Below, piece by piece: positions 10,387-20,494 of a DNA stretch of 64,000 nucleotides (its first letter is position 1; every line of letters begins with the position of its first letter). The DNA is from Actinomycetota bacterium (lineage in GTDB: Bacteria > Actinomycetota > Actinomycetes > Mycobacteriales > JACQDL01), in NCBI GenBank assembly GCA_016201065.1, contig JACQDL010000023.1, positions 1 to 64,000 of the forward strand. The letters run 5' to 3'. Under the pieces are notes generated by a model that saw only the letters and a list, made by a program, of their open reading frames with translations, was not told where the DNA came from and ran no database searches. Position numbers and translations under genes: made by a program.

Positions 10387-10989
10387 TCAGGACACCAGAC
10401 CCCGGCGGAACCCGCACGCGACCGCCTGCGCCCGGTCGTTGACCCCGAGCTTCTTGAAGAGCCGGCGAGCGTGGGTCTTGACGGTGTCCTCGGACAGGAA
10501 GAGCTCACGACCGATCTGGCTGTTGCTCTTGCCCTGGCTCATGCCGTGCAGCACCTGCAGCTCACGCTGGGTCAGCGCGACATCTCCCGCCTGCCTCGGC
10601 AGCGGGACCCGCGAGGCCAGCTCGACGCCGGCCAGCGCATGCGCGAGCGCCGCGCAGACCTCGGCGTGCGAGGCGTCCCAGCGCAGGTAGCCGCGGGCAC
10701 CGCAGGCGACCGCCGCCACGATGTTCTGGGCGTCGTCCGGTGCACCGAAGACCAGCACCGCGGACTTCGGGAACTGGGAGACCATCCGCCGGACCGTGAT
10801 GATGCCGGTGTCGACCGCTCGCTGGGTACCGACGAGGACGACGTCAGGCTTCTCGTGCGGAAACCGTTCGAGCAACTCCTCACCGGTGGCGACGGTACCG
10901 ACCCGACCTACACCCGGCACAGCGGACATGAACTGCCCCAGACCTTCGCGAACCCCACGTCGCTCGTCACAGATGAGAACGCTGGTCAC
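10387..10989 (-). CDS. bldM: BldM-type atypical response regulator
   Basis: A 200-residue orphan response regulator controlling sporulation genes, assigned to BldM by the close match of its LuxR-type HTH (SNSQIGRELFLSEDTVKTHA, then RRLFKKLG) and by its place beside whiD and groESL as in Streptomyces. The receiver (1-120) is degenerate: the usual phospho-acceptor position 54 is glycine (VVLVGTQ), and the acidic pocket reads ICDER. The GTG at 10989 is chosen because GAGGAGG sits 7 nt upstream. Activity is probably phosphorylation-independent, through dimer formation. Confidence 0.85.
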   Translation of the reverse strand: MTSVLICDERRGVREGLGQFMSAVPGVGRVGTVATGEELLERFPHEKPDVVLVGTQRAVDTGIITVRRMVSQFPKSAVLVFGAPDDAQNIVAAVACGARGYLRWDASHAEVCAALAHALAGVELASRVPLPRQAGDVALTQRELQVLHGMSQGKSNSQIGRELFLSEDTVKTHARRLFKKLGVNDRAQAVACGFRRGLVS

Positions 10990-11432
10990 TCCGTTGCCTC
11001 CTCGTCCCGAGAGAGAGTGCGGACAGCTTATTGGCCAATACCGTCCGTAACGAAGTCGAGAGGTGCCAATCCTCTGGGTCATTCGGGTCGAATCGTCCGA
11101 TTAGCCACACCATTTGCACCATTAGTTCCATTCCGGTATACCCGATCGGGTGACACTTGGCGCCGCAACATCGGCCACTGGCCGTGTCCGGATCGCCCGC
11201 ATGGCGGCATAGGCACTATCCATATCATCCGCGTGGGCCGGCGGATGGCACAGGCGGGGGACCCCCGGTCGTACCACCCGCCGCGGCGCAGGCCGAATTT
11301 CCCGCGGTGGGATTGAGCGACGCGCCGAGGGGTAAAGACGGACCACACCCCGCTCGCACGCCGGTGCCGCCGGGTCAGCCTCGCTGCGGGTACCGGCTGG
11401 GCAACCGCACGGCAGATCAAGGAGGCCGACAG
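10990..11432. other. divergent regulatory region between bldM and whiD
   Basis: 443 bp without a convincing gene. It includes the palindrome at 11029-11040 upstream of bldM and an AT-richer stretch around 11090-11230 that presumably holds the whiD promoter. Reading frames crossing it have atypical composition and are not supported. Confidence 0.5.
11029..11040. promoter_or_regulatory. 12-bp palindrome upstream of bldM
   Basis: TATTGGCCAATA is perfectly palindromic and lies 40 bp upstream of the bldM start, in the core-promoter range. A candidate operator for autoregulation or another developmental regulator. Confidence 0.35.
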
Positions 11433-11729
11433 ATGGCAGACATCCGCAGACTCCCCGGTCCGGTGACAGACCGGTGGGACTGGCAGCTGCGGGGCGCCTG
11501 CCGAGGGGAAGACAGCACGCTGTTCTTCCACCCCGAGGGAGAGCGCGGTGCGGCCCGGATGGCCCGGGAGAAGAGCGCGAAGCTGATCTGCAGGCAATGT
11601 CCGGTGCTTCAGGACTGCCTGCACCACTCGCTGGCCACCCGCGAGGCGTACGGCGTCTGGGGCGGGCTCTCCGAGAACGAGCGGACCGAGATGCTCACCG
11701 GAGACGGTGCGCGGTTGGTGGCGAGCTAG
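11433..11729 (+). CDS. whiD: WhiB-like Fe-S regulator, WhiD orthologue
   Basis: A 98-residue WhiB-family protein binding a 4Fe-4S cluster through C23, C53, C56 and C62, with the YGVWGG turn and a basic/acidic tail. The N-terminus (MADIRRLPGP, WDWQLRGACRG) and the FFHPEGERGAAR stretch match WhiD, a late sporulation regulator (the WhiB3 orthologue group). AAGGAGG precedes the ATG at 11433; longer in-frame starts lack a ribosome site. It is divergent from bldM, as in Streptomyces, which suggests a shared developmental circuit. Confidence 0.92.
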   Translation: MADIRRLPGPVTDRWDWQLRGACRGEDSTLFFHPEGERGAARMAREKSAKLICRQCPVLQDCLHHSLATREAYGVWGGLSENERTEMLTGDGARLVAS

Positions 11730-11745
11730 CACCGGCCGCACGACG

Positions 11746-11790
11746 CGCGGGTGGCGGCCGGCCACTGACCGTGGCCGGCCGCCACCCGCG
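11746..11790. terminator. bidirectional terminator between whiD and groEL
   Basis: A perfect 20-bp inverted repeat (11746-11765 with 11771-11790) and a 5-nt loop, centred between two convergent stop codons. Confidence 0.85.
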
Positions 11791-11807
11791 GCACTGCTGG
11801 ACCGACG

Positions 11808-13571
<1,764 letters not shown>

Positions 13572-13880
13572 CTACTTCTCGATGACCGCGAGCACGTCGC
13601 GGGCGGAGAGCACGAGGTACTCCTCGCCGCTGTACTTGATCTCAGTACCGCCGTACTTCGAGTAGAGCACCAGGTCGCCGACCTTGACATCCAGTGGGAT
13701 GCGGTTGCCCTTCTCGTCGATCCGGCCGGGCCCGACCGCGAGGACGGTGCCCTCCTGAGGCTTCTCCTTGGCCGTGTCAGGAATGACAATGCCGGACGCG
13801 GTGGTCGTCTCGGCCTCGCTGGCCTGGACCACGATGCGGTCCTCCAGCGGCTTGATCTTGACCTTGGTGGCGGTCGTCAC
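13572..13880 (-). CDS. groS: co-chaperonin GroES
   Basis: A 102-residue 10-kDa chaperonin forming the heptameric lid of GroEL. Conserved pieces are [10 protein letters not shown], the mobile loop [14 protein letters not shown], and [17 protein letters not shown]. First gene of the groESL operon; groEL begins 120 bp downstream. Confidence 0.96.
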   Translation of the reverse strand: MTTATKVKIKPLEDRIVVQASEAETTTASGIVIPDTAKEKPQEGTVLAVGPGRIDEKGNRIPLDVKVGDLVLYSKYGGTEIKYSGEEYLVLSARDVLAVIEK

Positions 13881-13978
13881 GATCTTTCCTCCCCCTCCTG
13901 TGGGGTAGTGGATCCGTGGTTACTGGCGACCGCGGGCCAACCTGTCGTCGCGGGTGCCAGGTCGACCGAGTCGCTGCG

Positions 13979-14005
13979 CTAGCACTCTAACGCCGAGAGT
14001 GCCAA
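13979..14005. promoter_or_regulatory. CIRCE operator (HrcA site) upstream of groES
   Basis: CTAGCACTC-N9-GAGTGCCAA matches the CIRCE consensus TTAGCACTC-N9-GAGTGCTAA with one mismatch per arm. It lies about 100 bp upstream of groES. On the coding strand one arm supplies a TTGGCA that could serve as the -35 hexamer, so HrcA binding would block the promoter. Confidence 0.9.
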
Positions 14006-14067
14006 TGACTCAACACCGCCCCCGGCCGCGTGGCGCGATCGACGACACCCGCTGGACGGCACGGGCG

Positions 14068-14769
14068 TCACCAGTCCCGGACGGCTGGCAGGAGCTCGGC
14101 GGGGATGTCGACATCGTTGCCAGCCCCATCGACCCCGGTGACCAGGACGTCGCCGCGCACCAGGGCGTGGCCGGCCGGTTCGCGCCCACCCGGCTGGCCG
14201 AGCAGCGCACCGGCCCGCCGGTTCACCGGCAGCCGCCTGGCCTCCCGCCCCTCGTCCAGATACACCCGGAAGCGGCGTCCGGAGCCGAGCTCATGGACCA
14301 CGTCGTCCAGCAGCGCGCCGCCGAGCGCGTCGCTGAGATCGGCGGCGGTAGGGGGCAGCCGGAGCAGCCGGCACGGCGAGTCCGCGCTGGCGGGCACCCG
14401 CAGCGCCAGGATCGACCCGGCCGGACCCCATGGCGCGGGGCGATCCCCGGACCCGGGGCGCGGCACGCAGCGGTCCCCGAGCAGGACCCGCCGGGTGCTC
14501 TGGTAGACCTCGCACGGCCAGGCGACCTTGTGCCGGCGCGCCGAGCAGGCCGGGCAACGGCCCCGGCGCGGCAGGTGCGGGCTCAGCAGCCTGTCGACCG
14601 CCTCGATCAGCAGCAGGGTCGGCTCGCGCGGCAGCTCGGCCGGGTCGGAGGTGACCCGGGCCCGCAGGTCGGACAGCCACGCGCCGAGCGCCGTGAACCC
14701 TTCGCCTCGCGCGCCGCGCGGCACTGCCCTCACCTCACGTCCGGTGGCTGGCGTCGACCGGTGGTCCAT
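14068..14769 (-). CDS. hypothetical protein, possible zinc-binding segment
   Basis: A 233-residue protein I cannot assign. It has a CPAC pair and a later WPC cysteine within 70-90, which might form a metal site, and otherwise mixed alpha/beta composition with no signal peptide. GGAGGGG stands 7 nt upstream of the ATG at 14769, so the start is secure. An insertion sequence begins only 4 bp beyond this ribosome site, so the gene has probably lost its native promoter. Confidence 0.6.
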   Translation of the reverse strand: MDHRSTPATGREVRAVPRGARGEGFTALGAWLSDLRARVTSDPAELPREPTLLLIEAVDRLLSPHLPRRGRCPACSARRHKVAWPCEVYQSTRRVLLGDRCVPRPGSGDRPAPWGPAGSILALRVPASADSPCRLLRLPPTAADLSDALGGALLDDVVHELGSGRRFRVYLDEGREARRLPVNRRAGALLGQPGGREPAGHALVRGDVLVTGVDGAGNDVDIPAELLPAVRDW

Positions 14770-14788
14770 CGGGTCACCCCTCCAGGTA

Positions 14789-15844
14789 CTAATGGGAACG
14801 TTGGTTCATGGACTGTTGATGATCATGAGCGAATGCTTTTGAGGTAGCCAGGTTCGGGTCGTGGAAGAATCCACGCACGGTCTCGGGCAGGTGCTTCAGA
14901 CGTTGGGGCGCGGATTTGGCGAGCTGCCGCAGGTGGTTCTGGTTCACGGGGACCGCCCGACCGATCTGGCTGTTCTTCACCTTGTGCCACACCCACTCGT
15001 CGGGGTTGAGCTGCGGCGACTAGGGCGGGAGGAAGTACAGGCCGAGCCGTCCACCGGTGGCGGCGACGAAGTCTTTTGTCTTCTTGGCGGTGTGCGCGGA
15101 GGAGCCGTCCACGACCAGGAAGATGATGCCCGGGATGTCGTGAAGCAGAGCGGTGAGATACTGAGTGAACACCTCCGCGGTCATGGAGCCCTCGACGAGC
15201 TGGAAGTGCAGCGCACCGCGGGGGCTCACCGCGGAGACCATGTTGACCGACTGCCGGTCGCCGGTGGCGGAGACGACCGGGGTCCGTCCCACCGGCGCCC
15301 AGGTCGCGCCCGCGTGGTGGTCGGTACGGACCCCGGCCTCATCGGCGAAGAAGATGCTGGCACCAGCCTCGGTGGCCCTCGCCCGCAGCGTGGGGTAGGT
15401 CACCTCCGTCCAGGCCCGGACCTTCTCCGGGTCGGCCTGGGTGGCCCGGTACACCGGGCGCTGCGGTGACATCCCCAGCTTCCGCAGGATCCGGCCCACG
15501 GTCATCGGCGACAACCGGTGGCCGAAGCGTTGGTGGATCAGCTCCCCGACGAGCTTCCTCGTCCACAACGCGAAACCCAGACCGTACCGGCGGGGGTCTT
15601 TCCCGACGAGCAGCGAGCACAGCTGCGTCATCTGCTCCTCCGACAGGGTCGTGGGCCGGCCCGAGGCGAACTTCGTCGACAACGCCGCCAACCCGCCTAC
15701 CCGGTATTTGCGTTGCCAGTCGAACACCGACGAACGGCTCACCCCGAGGATGTCGGTGATCTCCTCAACCGACCTGCCCTGCTCCATGAGCTGGACCGCT
15801 CTCATGCGCTCTTCGTGGGTGGCCCGACGTCCCTTCTTCGCCAT
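14789..15844 (-). pseudogene. IS630-type transposase with an in-frame amber codon
   Basis: A 351-codon DDE transposase frame interrupted by one TAG at 15020-15022. An N-terminal HTH region (about 10-60) precedes the catalytic domain, with D168 in FFADEAG and D246 in FLVVDGSSAH. The expected signature PPYSPQLNPDE reads PP-stop-SPQLNPDE, so the conserved tyrosine codon has become a stop. The frame stays open afterwards for 77 codons and includes the catalytic glutamate (codon 283). The 274-residue truncated product lacks that glutamate and should be inactive. ATG at 15844. Confidence 0.88.
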
Positions 15845-15900
15845 GCACCAGAGAATAACGGCGGAATGGAAAACAGTCCAGAAACATGGGTTCCTTTTAG
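14789..15900. mobile_element. IS630-family insertion sequence, 1112 bp, with TA target duplication
   Basis: Both ends carry related inverted repeats: read inward, about 22 of the first 31 positions match, including CTAA, GGAAC and TGGACTGTT. The element is flanked by TA at 14787-14788 and 15901-15902, the target duplication typical of the IS630/Tc1-mariner group. The transposase gene reaches the left terminus, its stop codon formed by the first three bases of the element. The right end leaves 56 bp before the transposase start. Confidence 0.82.
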
Positions 15901-15909
15901 TAGATACGC

Positions 15910-15940
15910 GATTCGCAATGCACAGCATTTGCGAAACGCA
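15910..15940. promoter_or_regulatory. imperfect inverted repeat upstream of the XRE gene
   Basis: TTCGCA-ATGC and GCATTTGCGAA form an imperfect dyad just outside the right end of the insertion sequence, in a locally AT-richer stretch. It may be part of the promoter/operator of the XRE regulator starting at 16065, or of the gene now cut off by the insertion. Confidence 0.25.
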
Positions 15941-16064
15941 ATTCTCGATATCACCTCTTCGGGCTACCTCGGCTATGGATCGTGAGAAAGTGGCTGTCGC
16001 CGCTGGTGGCCGAGGGTCCGGTCCGCGAGACTGTGCCCCGACCCAGGGAGGTGCGGAGACCGTC

Positions 16065-16910
16065 ATGCGGGGAAACTCGACCGTCCGGCGTCGCCGGCTC
16101 GGTCGCGAGCTGGCCAGCCTGCGCAAGCAGCGGGGGCTGACGCTGCGGGACGTCCACCAGCAGACCGGCATCGCAATGTACACGGTCAGTGCCTACGAGA
16201 ACGGCCACACCACGGTTCGCGAGCTGTATGTGCGGGCGCTGCTCGATGTTTACGGCGTCGAGCCGGACGTCAGGATGGCGCTGGTCGCCCTCGGCAGGGG
16301 CTCCAGCGGGCGGGACTGGCGGCACGTCTACGGCGATGTGATCCCGGAGTGGTTCGAGGTCTACGTCGGGCTGGAGCAGGACGCCACCTCGGCCCGCAAC
16401 TTCGAGATCGACCTGATCCCCGGCCTGCTCCAGATCCCCGACTACCACCGCGCCATCAACGCCGCCGCGATACCCAGGCCGCCCGACGACGAGGTCGAGC
16501 GGCGGGTCGCGGTCCGGACGGAGCGGCAGAAACGGGTCACCGAGGCCGGCTTCACGGTGTGGGCGGTCATCGACGAGGCCGCGCTGCGGCGGTGGCCGGC
16601 GGACGCCGCGGTCGCCCGGGCCCAGCTCCACCACCTCGCCGAGCTGACCGGCCTGCCCAACGTCACGGTGCAGGTGCTGCCGTTCGGCACCGGCCTGCAT
16701 CCGGCGGGCCTCAACAGCTTCATGATCCTCGGCTTCGCCGACCCGGCCGACCCCGACGTGGTCTACGTCGACTCGCTGACCAGCGGGCAGTATCTGGAGT
16801 CCGCCGCCGAGGTCGGCTCGTATACCCTCGTCTTCGACCACCTGCGGGCGATGGCCCTCGACCCGGCGGCGTCGCGGACTCTCCTCGCGCGCCTCGGCAC
16901 GGAGATCTGA
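16065..16910 (+). CDS. XRE-family regulator with DUF5753 domain
   Basis: A 281-residue regulator. Residues about 8-65 are a helix-turn-helix of the XRE type (LGRELASLRKQRGLTLRDVH). The rest is the DUF5753 sensor-like domain typical of the large actinomycete Scr1-type family, recognisable by LIPGLLQIPDYHRA and YVDSLTSGQYLES. ATG at 16065 with GGGAGGTG upstream. Such genes usually pair with a small DUF397 partner; none is seen next to it here. Confidence 0.85.
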   Translation: MRGNSTVRRRRLGRELASLRKQRGLTLRDVHQQTGIAMYTVSAYENGHTTVRELYVRALLDVYGVEPDVRMALVALGRGSSGRDWRHVYGDVIPEWFEVYVGLEQDATSARNFEIDLIPGLLQIPDYHRAINAAAIPRPPDDEVERRVAVRTERQKRVTEAGFTVWAVIDEAALRRWPADAAVARAQLHHLAELTGLPNVTVQVLPFGTGLHPAGLNSFMILGFADPADPDVVYVDSLTSGQYLESAAEVGSYTLVFDHLRAMALDPAASRTLLARLGTEI

Positions 16911-17005
16911 GCCGGCGCCACAGGCCTGGACCCGAGGCGAGGAGACGCCGGTCCTGACCGCCCGCCCCGGCGGGCCCGATGACTCCCTGGTGAGAGAGTC
17001 TGCGG

Positions 17006-18181
17006 GTGGATGTCGAGACGGTGCGGGAGCTGCGGACCGAGCGCGGCTCCCGGCTGCTCGCCGAGGTCGCCGCCCACGGCACCGATCCGGGCACGCTGCT
17101 GGCCACCGTCACGGCGCTGCGCCGCAGCCACCCCGCGGACCTGGTGAATGCCGCCGTCACCCAGGTCCGGCTGCGGGAGCGGGCCCGGGCCAAGTTCGGT
17201 CCGGTCGCCGACCGGATGTTCTTCACCCCGGACGGCCTGGAGCAGGCGACCCGGGCCAGCGTCGCCGCGCACCGCGCCCGCCGGTACGCCGACACCGACC
17301 GGGTGCTCGACCTGTGCTGCGGCGTGGGCGGTGATCTCGTCGCGCTCGCCGGTGCCGGGCTGCGGGTGCGCGGCGTGGATCACAACCCGGTGGCGCTCGA
17401 GGTGGCCCGGGCCAACGCCGAGGTGCTCGGTCTCGCCGACCGGATCGAGCTGGCCTGCGGCGATGTGACCGCCGAGCCGCTGGATGGCTGGGCGGCGGCG
17501 TTCTGCGACCCGGCCCGACGGGGCGGCGGGCGGCGGGTGTTCGACCCGGCGGCGTACTCCCCGCCCTTCGCCTTCCTTGCCACCCTCGCCGCCACGGTGC
17601 CCGCCACCGGGGCGAAGGTCGCCCCCGGCATCCCGCACGAACTGGTCCCCGACGGTGTCGAGGCGGAGTGGGTGTCGGACTCCGGCGCGGTCAAGGAGGC
17701 CGCGCTGTGGTGGCCGGCGCTGGCCACCGCACGGCGCCGGGCCACCCTGCTTCCCGGCGGGCACACCCTCACCAGCACCGGTGCCGAGATCGGGGCCGGG
17801 CCGGTCGGCCGGTACCTCTACGAGCCGGATGGCGCGGTGATCCGGGCCGGGCTGGTCGCCGAGACCGCCGCACTCCTGGACGGCCGGCTGCTCGACCCCA
17901 CGATCGCCTACGTGACCACGGATCGGCTGGGGCACACGCCGTTCGCGACCGGCTACACGATCACCGACGTGCTGCCGTTCTCGCTGAAGCGGCTGCGGGC
18001 GCTGCTGCGCGCCCGCGGGGTGGGCTCGCTGACGGTGAAGAAGCGCGGCTCGGCGATCGAACCGGAGACGCTCCGCCGCGACCTGCGGCTGTCCGGTTCC
18101 GAGCGGGCGACCGTGGTCCTCACCCGACTTGCCGGCGCGCCCACCGTGCTCCTCGTCGAACCGCTGGCAACCTGCCACTGA
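17006..18181 (+). CDS. class I SAM-dependent methyltransferase with THUMP-like domain
   Basis: A 391-residue protein. The Rossmann methyltransferase core shows the SAM motif VLDLCCGVGGDLVALA near 98-115, an acidic end of strand 2 (GVDHNPVALEVA), and FCDPARRGGGRR in the catalytic position. The C-terminal part (LPFSLKRLRALLRARGVGSL, then TVKKRG) is the THUMP-like domain. Probably an RNA or protein methyltransferase; target unknown. GTG at 17006. Confidence 0.8.
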   Translation: MDVETVRELRTERGSRLLAEVAAHGTDPGTLLATVTALRRSHPADLVNAAVTQVRLRERARAKFGPVADRMFFTPDGLEQATRASVAAHRARRYADTDRVLDLCCGVGGDLVALAGAGLRVRGVDHNPVALEVARANAEVLGLADRIELACGDVTAEPLDGWAAAFCDPARRGGGRRVFDPAAYSPPFAFLATLAATVPATGAKVAPGIPHELVPDGVEAEWVSDSGAVKEAALWWPALATARRRATLLPGGHTLTSTGAEIGAGPVGRYLYEPDGAVIRAGLVAETAALLDGRLLDPTIAYVTTDRLGHTPFATGYTITDVLPFSLKRLRALLRARGVGSLTVKKRGSAIEPETLRRDLRLSGSERATVVLTRLAGAPTVLLVEPLATCH

Positions 18182-18235
18182 CCATGGCGACCGGCACCGC
18201 AGGCCCTGCTGGACCGGCGGTGGCGACCCAGACGT

Positions 18236-18562
18236 TCACGACTCCCGTGGTCGCTTGCACACCGCGTCGAGAAGTCCGGGGAACTGCTTATCGAGATCAT
18301 CACGACGCAACGACACGTAGCGCCGGGCACCGTCGACCCGGGTGTAGGTCAAGCCAGCCTCGCGCAGCACCCGCAGATGGTGGGAGAGCGTCGACTTGGC
18401 GACCGCCTTGCCGGAGTCCTGCAACACCTCGCCACACCGCATCCACTGCTCGGCCTCGGCGAGCGCCTGTACATACGCGAGCCGGACCGGGTCGGCCAGG
18501 GCGCCCAGGACCGAGACAAGATCGATCCGCGCGCTGTCTGGGCCCGAAATCGGTTCGATCAT
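18236..18562 (-). CDS. ArsR-family winged-helix repressor
   Basis: A regulator of about 108 residues from the ATG at 18562 (the frame is open to 18619). The ArsR fold is clear: LGALADPVRLAYVQALAE, then the recognition helix in AKSTLSHHLRVLREAGL and the wing YTRVDGARRYVSLRRDDL. It lacks the metal cysteine pair of ArsR/SmtB metal sensors, so the signal is likely a small molecule or redox state. It is divergent from the exporter at 18620 and is the likely repressor of both genes. Confidence 0.82.
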   Translation of the reverse strand: MIEPISGPDSARIDLVSVLGALADPVRLAYVQALAEAEQWMRCGEVLQDSGKAVAKSTLSHHLRVLREAGLTYTRVDGARRYVSLRRDDLDKQFPGLLDAVCKRPRES

Positions 18563-18586
18563 CACGCCATCATAGCTCTGCACTTG

Positions 18587-18652
18587 CTGGCGTTCGACTC
18601 TCATCGTATGGTTCGACACATGAGCAATCCTTCGATAGGCATCGAACGCCAG
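18587..18652. promoter_or_regulatory. inverted repeat and dyads in ArsR/MFS promoter region
   Basis: CTGGCGTTCGA (18587-18597) recurs inverted as TCGAACGCCAG (18642-18652), a perfect 11-bp pair spanning the MFS start. The spacer adds another GTTCGAC copy and a CTCAT/ATGAG dyad. Likely operator DNA for the ArsR protein, although the outer arm lies inside the exporter's first codons. Confidence 0.4.
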
Positions 18653-20149
18653 CCGGTCATGCCTGCCGGGAAGACCGGACCCTACCCCCGCCGGTGGCTC
18701 ATGCTTCCGGCGCTCCTGGCGGCCATGTTCATGGCCCAGTTCGACCTGTTCGTCGTCAACGTCGCCGCTCCGTCACTGCAGAGCGACCTCCACGCCAGCC
18801 AGGCGGCGCTCCAGCTCATTGTCGGCGGCTACGCCTTCACCTACGCGAGCGGGCTGGTCACCGGCGGCCGGCTGGGCGACCTGTTCGGCCACCGCAGGCT
18901 CTTTCTGGCCGGCACGCTGGCGTTTACGGCTGCCTCTGTCCTGTGCGCGCTCGCCCAGTCGCCGGGCGAACTGGTCACGGCCCGGTTGCTCCAAGGCCTC
19001 ACCGGCGCGGCGATGGTTCCGCAGGTACTCGCGGTCATCACCGCCGAGTTCCCGGTCCAGGAACGACCCAAGGCGTTGTCGTGGTTCGGCGTCACGATGG
19101 GCATCGGCGCCGTGGCCGGCCAGGTGCTGGGTGGTGCGCTGCTCGGGCTGAACCTGTTCGATCTCGGCTGGCGCGTGATCTTCCTGGTGAACGTGCCGAT
19201 CGGCATCCTCAGCCTCGTTGCCGCGAAGTGGTTGCTGCCCGAGGGTGTCTCGGCAACCCGACCGAAGCTGGACCCGCTCGGCGTGATTGGCATCTCCGGC
19301 GGTCTCGGGCTGGCACTTGTCCCGCTCGTACTCGGGCGCACCGTGGGTTGGCCCGTGTGGACCTGGATCAGCCTGGCAGCGGCCGGCCCGGTGCTGGTAC
19401 TCACCCTGCTCTGGGAACGTGCCCTCATCGGGAGAGGTGGCCAGCCGCTGCTCAACCTGGACCTGTTCCGAACCAGGACCTTCAACCGGGGCCTGCTCGT
19501 GAATGTCGGCGCCTTCGCCTCGTTCCACAGTTTCATGTTCACCCTGACGCTCGTGCTCCAGGACGGCATCCACCTCACGCCACTTGAGGCGGGCCTCACC
19601 TTCTGCCCACTCGGCGTCGGGTTCGCCGCCGCGTCCATCACCGCGCAGCGGCTCGTCAGCCGCTACGGCGGCCTGGTGATCGCGGCCGGCATGCTCATCG
19701 CCGGGACGGGCCTCCTCTCGCTCCTCGTGGTCCTACAACTCTCCGGCACGGACACCACCGCGCTGCGGGTCGTCGCCCCGATCACCGTGGTCGGCATCGG
19801 CAACGGCCTCGCGGTACCTGCCCTGATCGGTGCCGTGCTCGCCGGGGTGCGCCCACAGCAGGCGGGCGGTGCGGCCGGCATCTTGACCACCTCCCAGCAG
19901 TTCGCCAGCGCGATCGGGATAGCCGTGCTCGGCACCGTCTTCTTCGCGGCGCTCGGCGGACGCACCGACACCGCCGGCTTCGCGTCGGCCCTGCAGTGGG
20001 AGGCATCCTTCTCCTTCGCGCTGGCCCTGGTGGCGGCCGCCGTGAGCACCAGGTTGCCCCGGCCGTCGCGGAGTGCGGTACGGGTCGCCGCCTCGACCAC
20101 CGCACCAGAGCCCGCCGCTCAGCCGAGTCTGGAGGCGCCAGGCCGCTGA
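18620..20149 (+). CDS. MFS drug exporter, DHA2 (14-TMS) type
   Basis: A 509-residue membrane transporter with about 14 hydrophobic segments. It contains QFDLFVVNVAAPSLQ in helix 1 and the motif-A-like GRLGDLFGHRRLFLAG loop, features of the EmrB/QacA drug:H+ antiporters. ATG at 18620 follows the ArsR promoter region; earlier in-frame codons are antisense to the regulator. Substrate unknown. It could export a product of the nearby gene cluster, but the local ArsR control suggests an independent efflux module. Confidence 0.87.
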   Translation: MSNPSIGIERQPVMPAGKTGPYPRRWLMLPALLAAMFMAQFDLFVVNVAAPSLQSDLHASQAALQLIVGGYAFTYASGLVTGGRLGDLFGHRRLFLAGTLAFTAASVLCALAQSPGELVTARLLQGLTGAAMVPQVLAVITAEFPVQERPKALSWFGVTMGIGAVAGQVLGGALLGLNLFDLGWRVIFLVNVPIGILSLVAAKWLLPEGVSATRPKLDPLGVIGISGGLGLALVPLVLGRTVGWPVWTWISLAAAGPVLVLTLLWERALIGRGGQPLLNLDLFRTRTFNRGLLVNVGAFASFHSFMFTLTLVLQDGIHLTPLEAGLTFCPLGVGFAAASITAQRLVSRYGGLVIAAGMLIAGTGLLSLLVVLQLSGTDTTALRVVAPITVVGIGNGLAVPALIGAVLAGVRPQQAGGAAGILTTSQQFASAIGIAVLGTVFFAALGGRTDTAGFASALQWEASFSFALALVAAAVSTRLPRPSRSAVRVAASTTAPEPAAQPSLEAPGR

Positions 20150-20160
20150 CCATCAGCGGC
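20142..20160 (+). terminator. short hairpin at the MFS stop codon
   Basis: GCCGCTGA and TCAGCGGC pair perfectly over 8 bp with a 3-nt loop; the TGA stop lies inside the left arm. A plausible intrinsic terminator without a U-tract. Confidence 0.4.
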
Positions 20161-20494
20161 GGCCCGTCGGCGCTGGCGTGGCACCGATGATCCGAATGGA
20201 ACCGATAGCGGGGATCGGAAATCTCAGAAGAAGATCGCCGGGCGGCTACCGGCGGTGACACAAAAGGGCCCAGGCCGCCGAGTTCGACCACACACGGCTG
20301 AACCTGGCGCGCTTGGCCGAAAAGGCCGGTTGGCTCCATGGCGCGCGGCGCCGGCACGGACCGTCGCACTCTCCGTTTGGCGAGCGTCACAGCGCCGCGA
20401 TCATTAGTTCCCGTTGCGACGCCTGACACGATATGCGAGTATTGCTCAGTCCACAGGGTGAAGCGCCGTGCCGAAGGAAGGACCGATCAGGCCC
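20150..20494. other. gene-free stretch with a possible coding relic and the LuxR promoter
   Basis: 345 bp without an intact gene. One frame around 20270-20345 reads AQAAEFDHTRLNLARLAEKA and then GWLHG, which looks like genuine protein coding but has no start or continuation, so it may be a gene remnant. Just upstream of the LuxR gene, TTGCGA at 20414 with GAGTAT 17 bp later is a weak promoter candidate. Confidence 0.35.
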
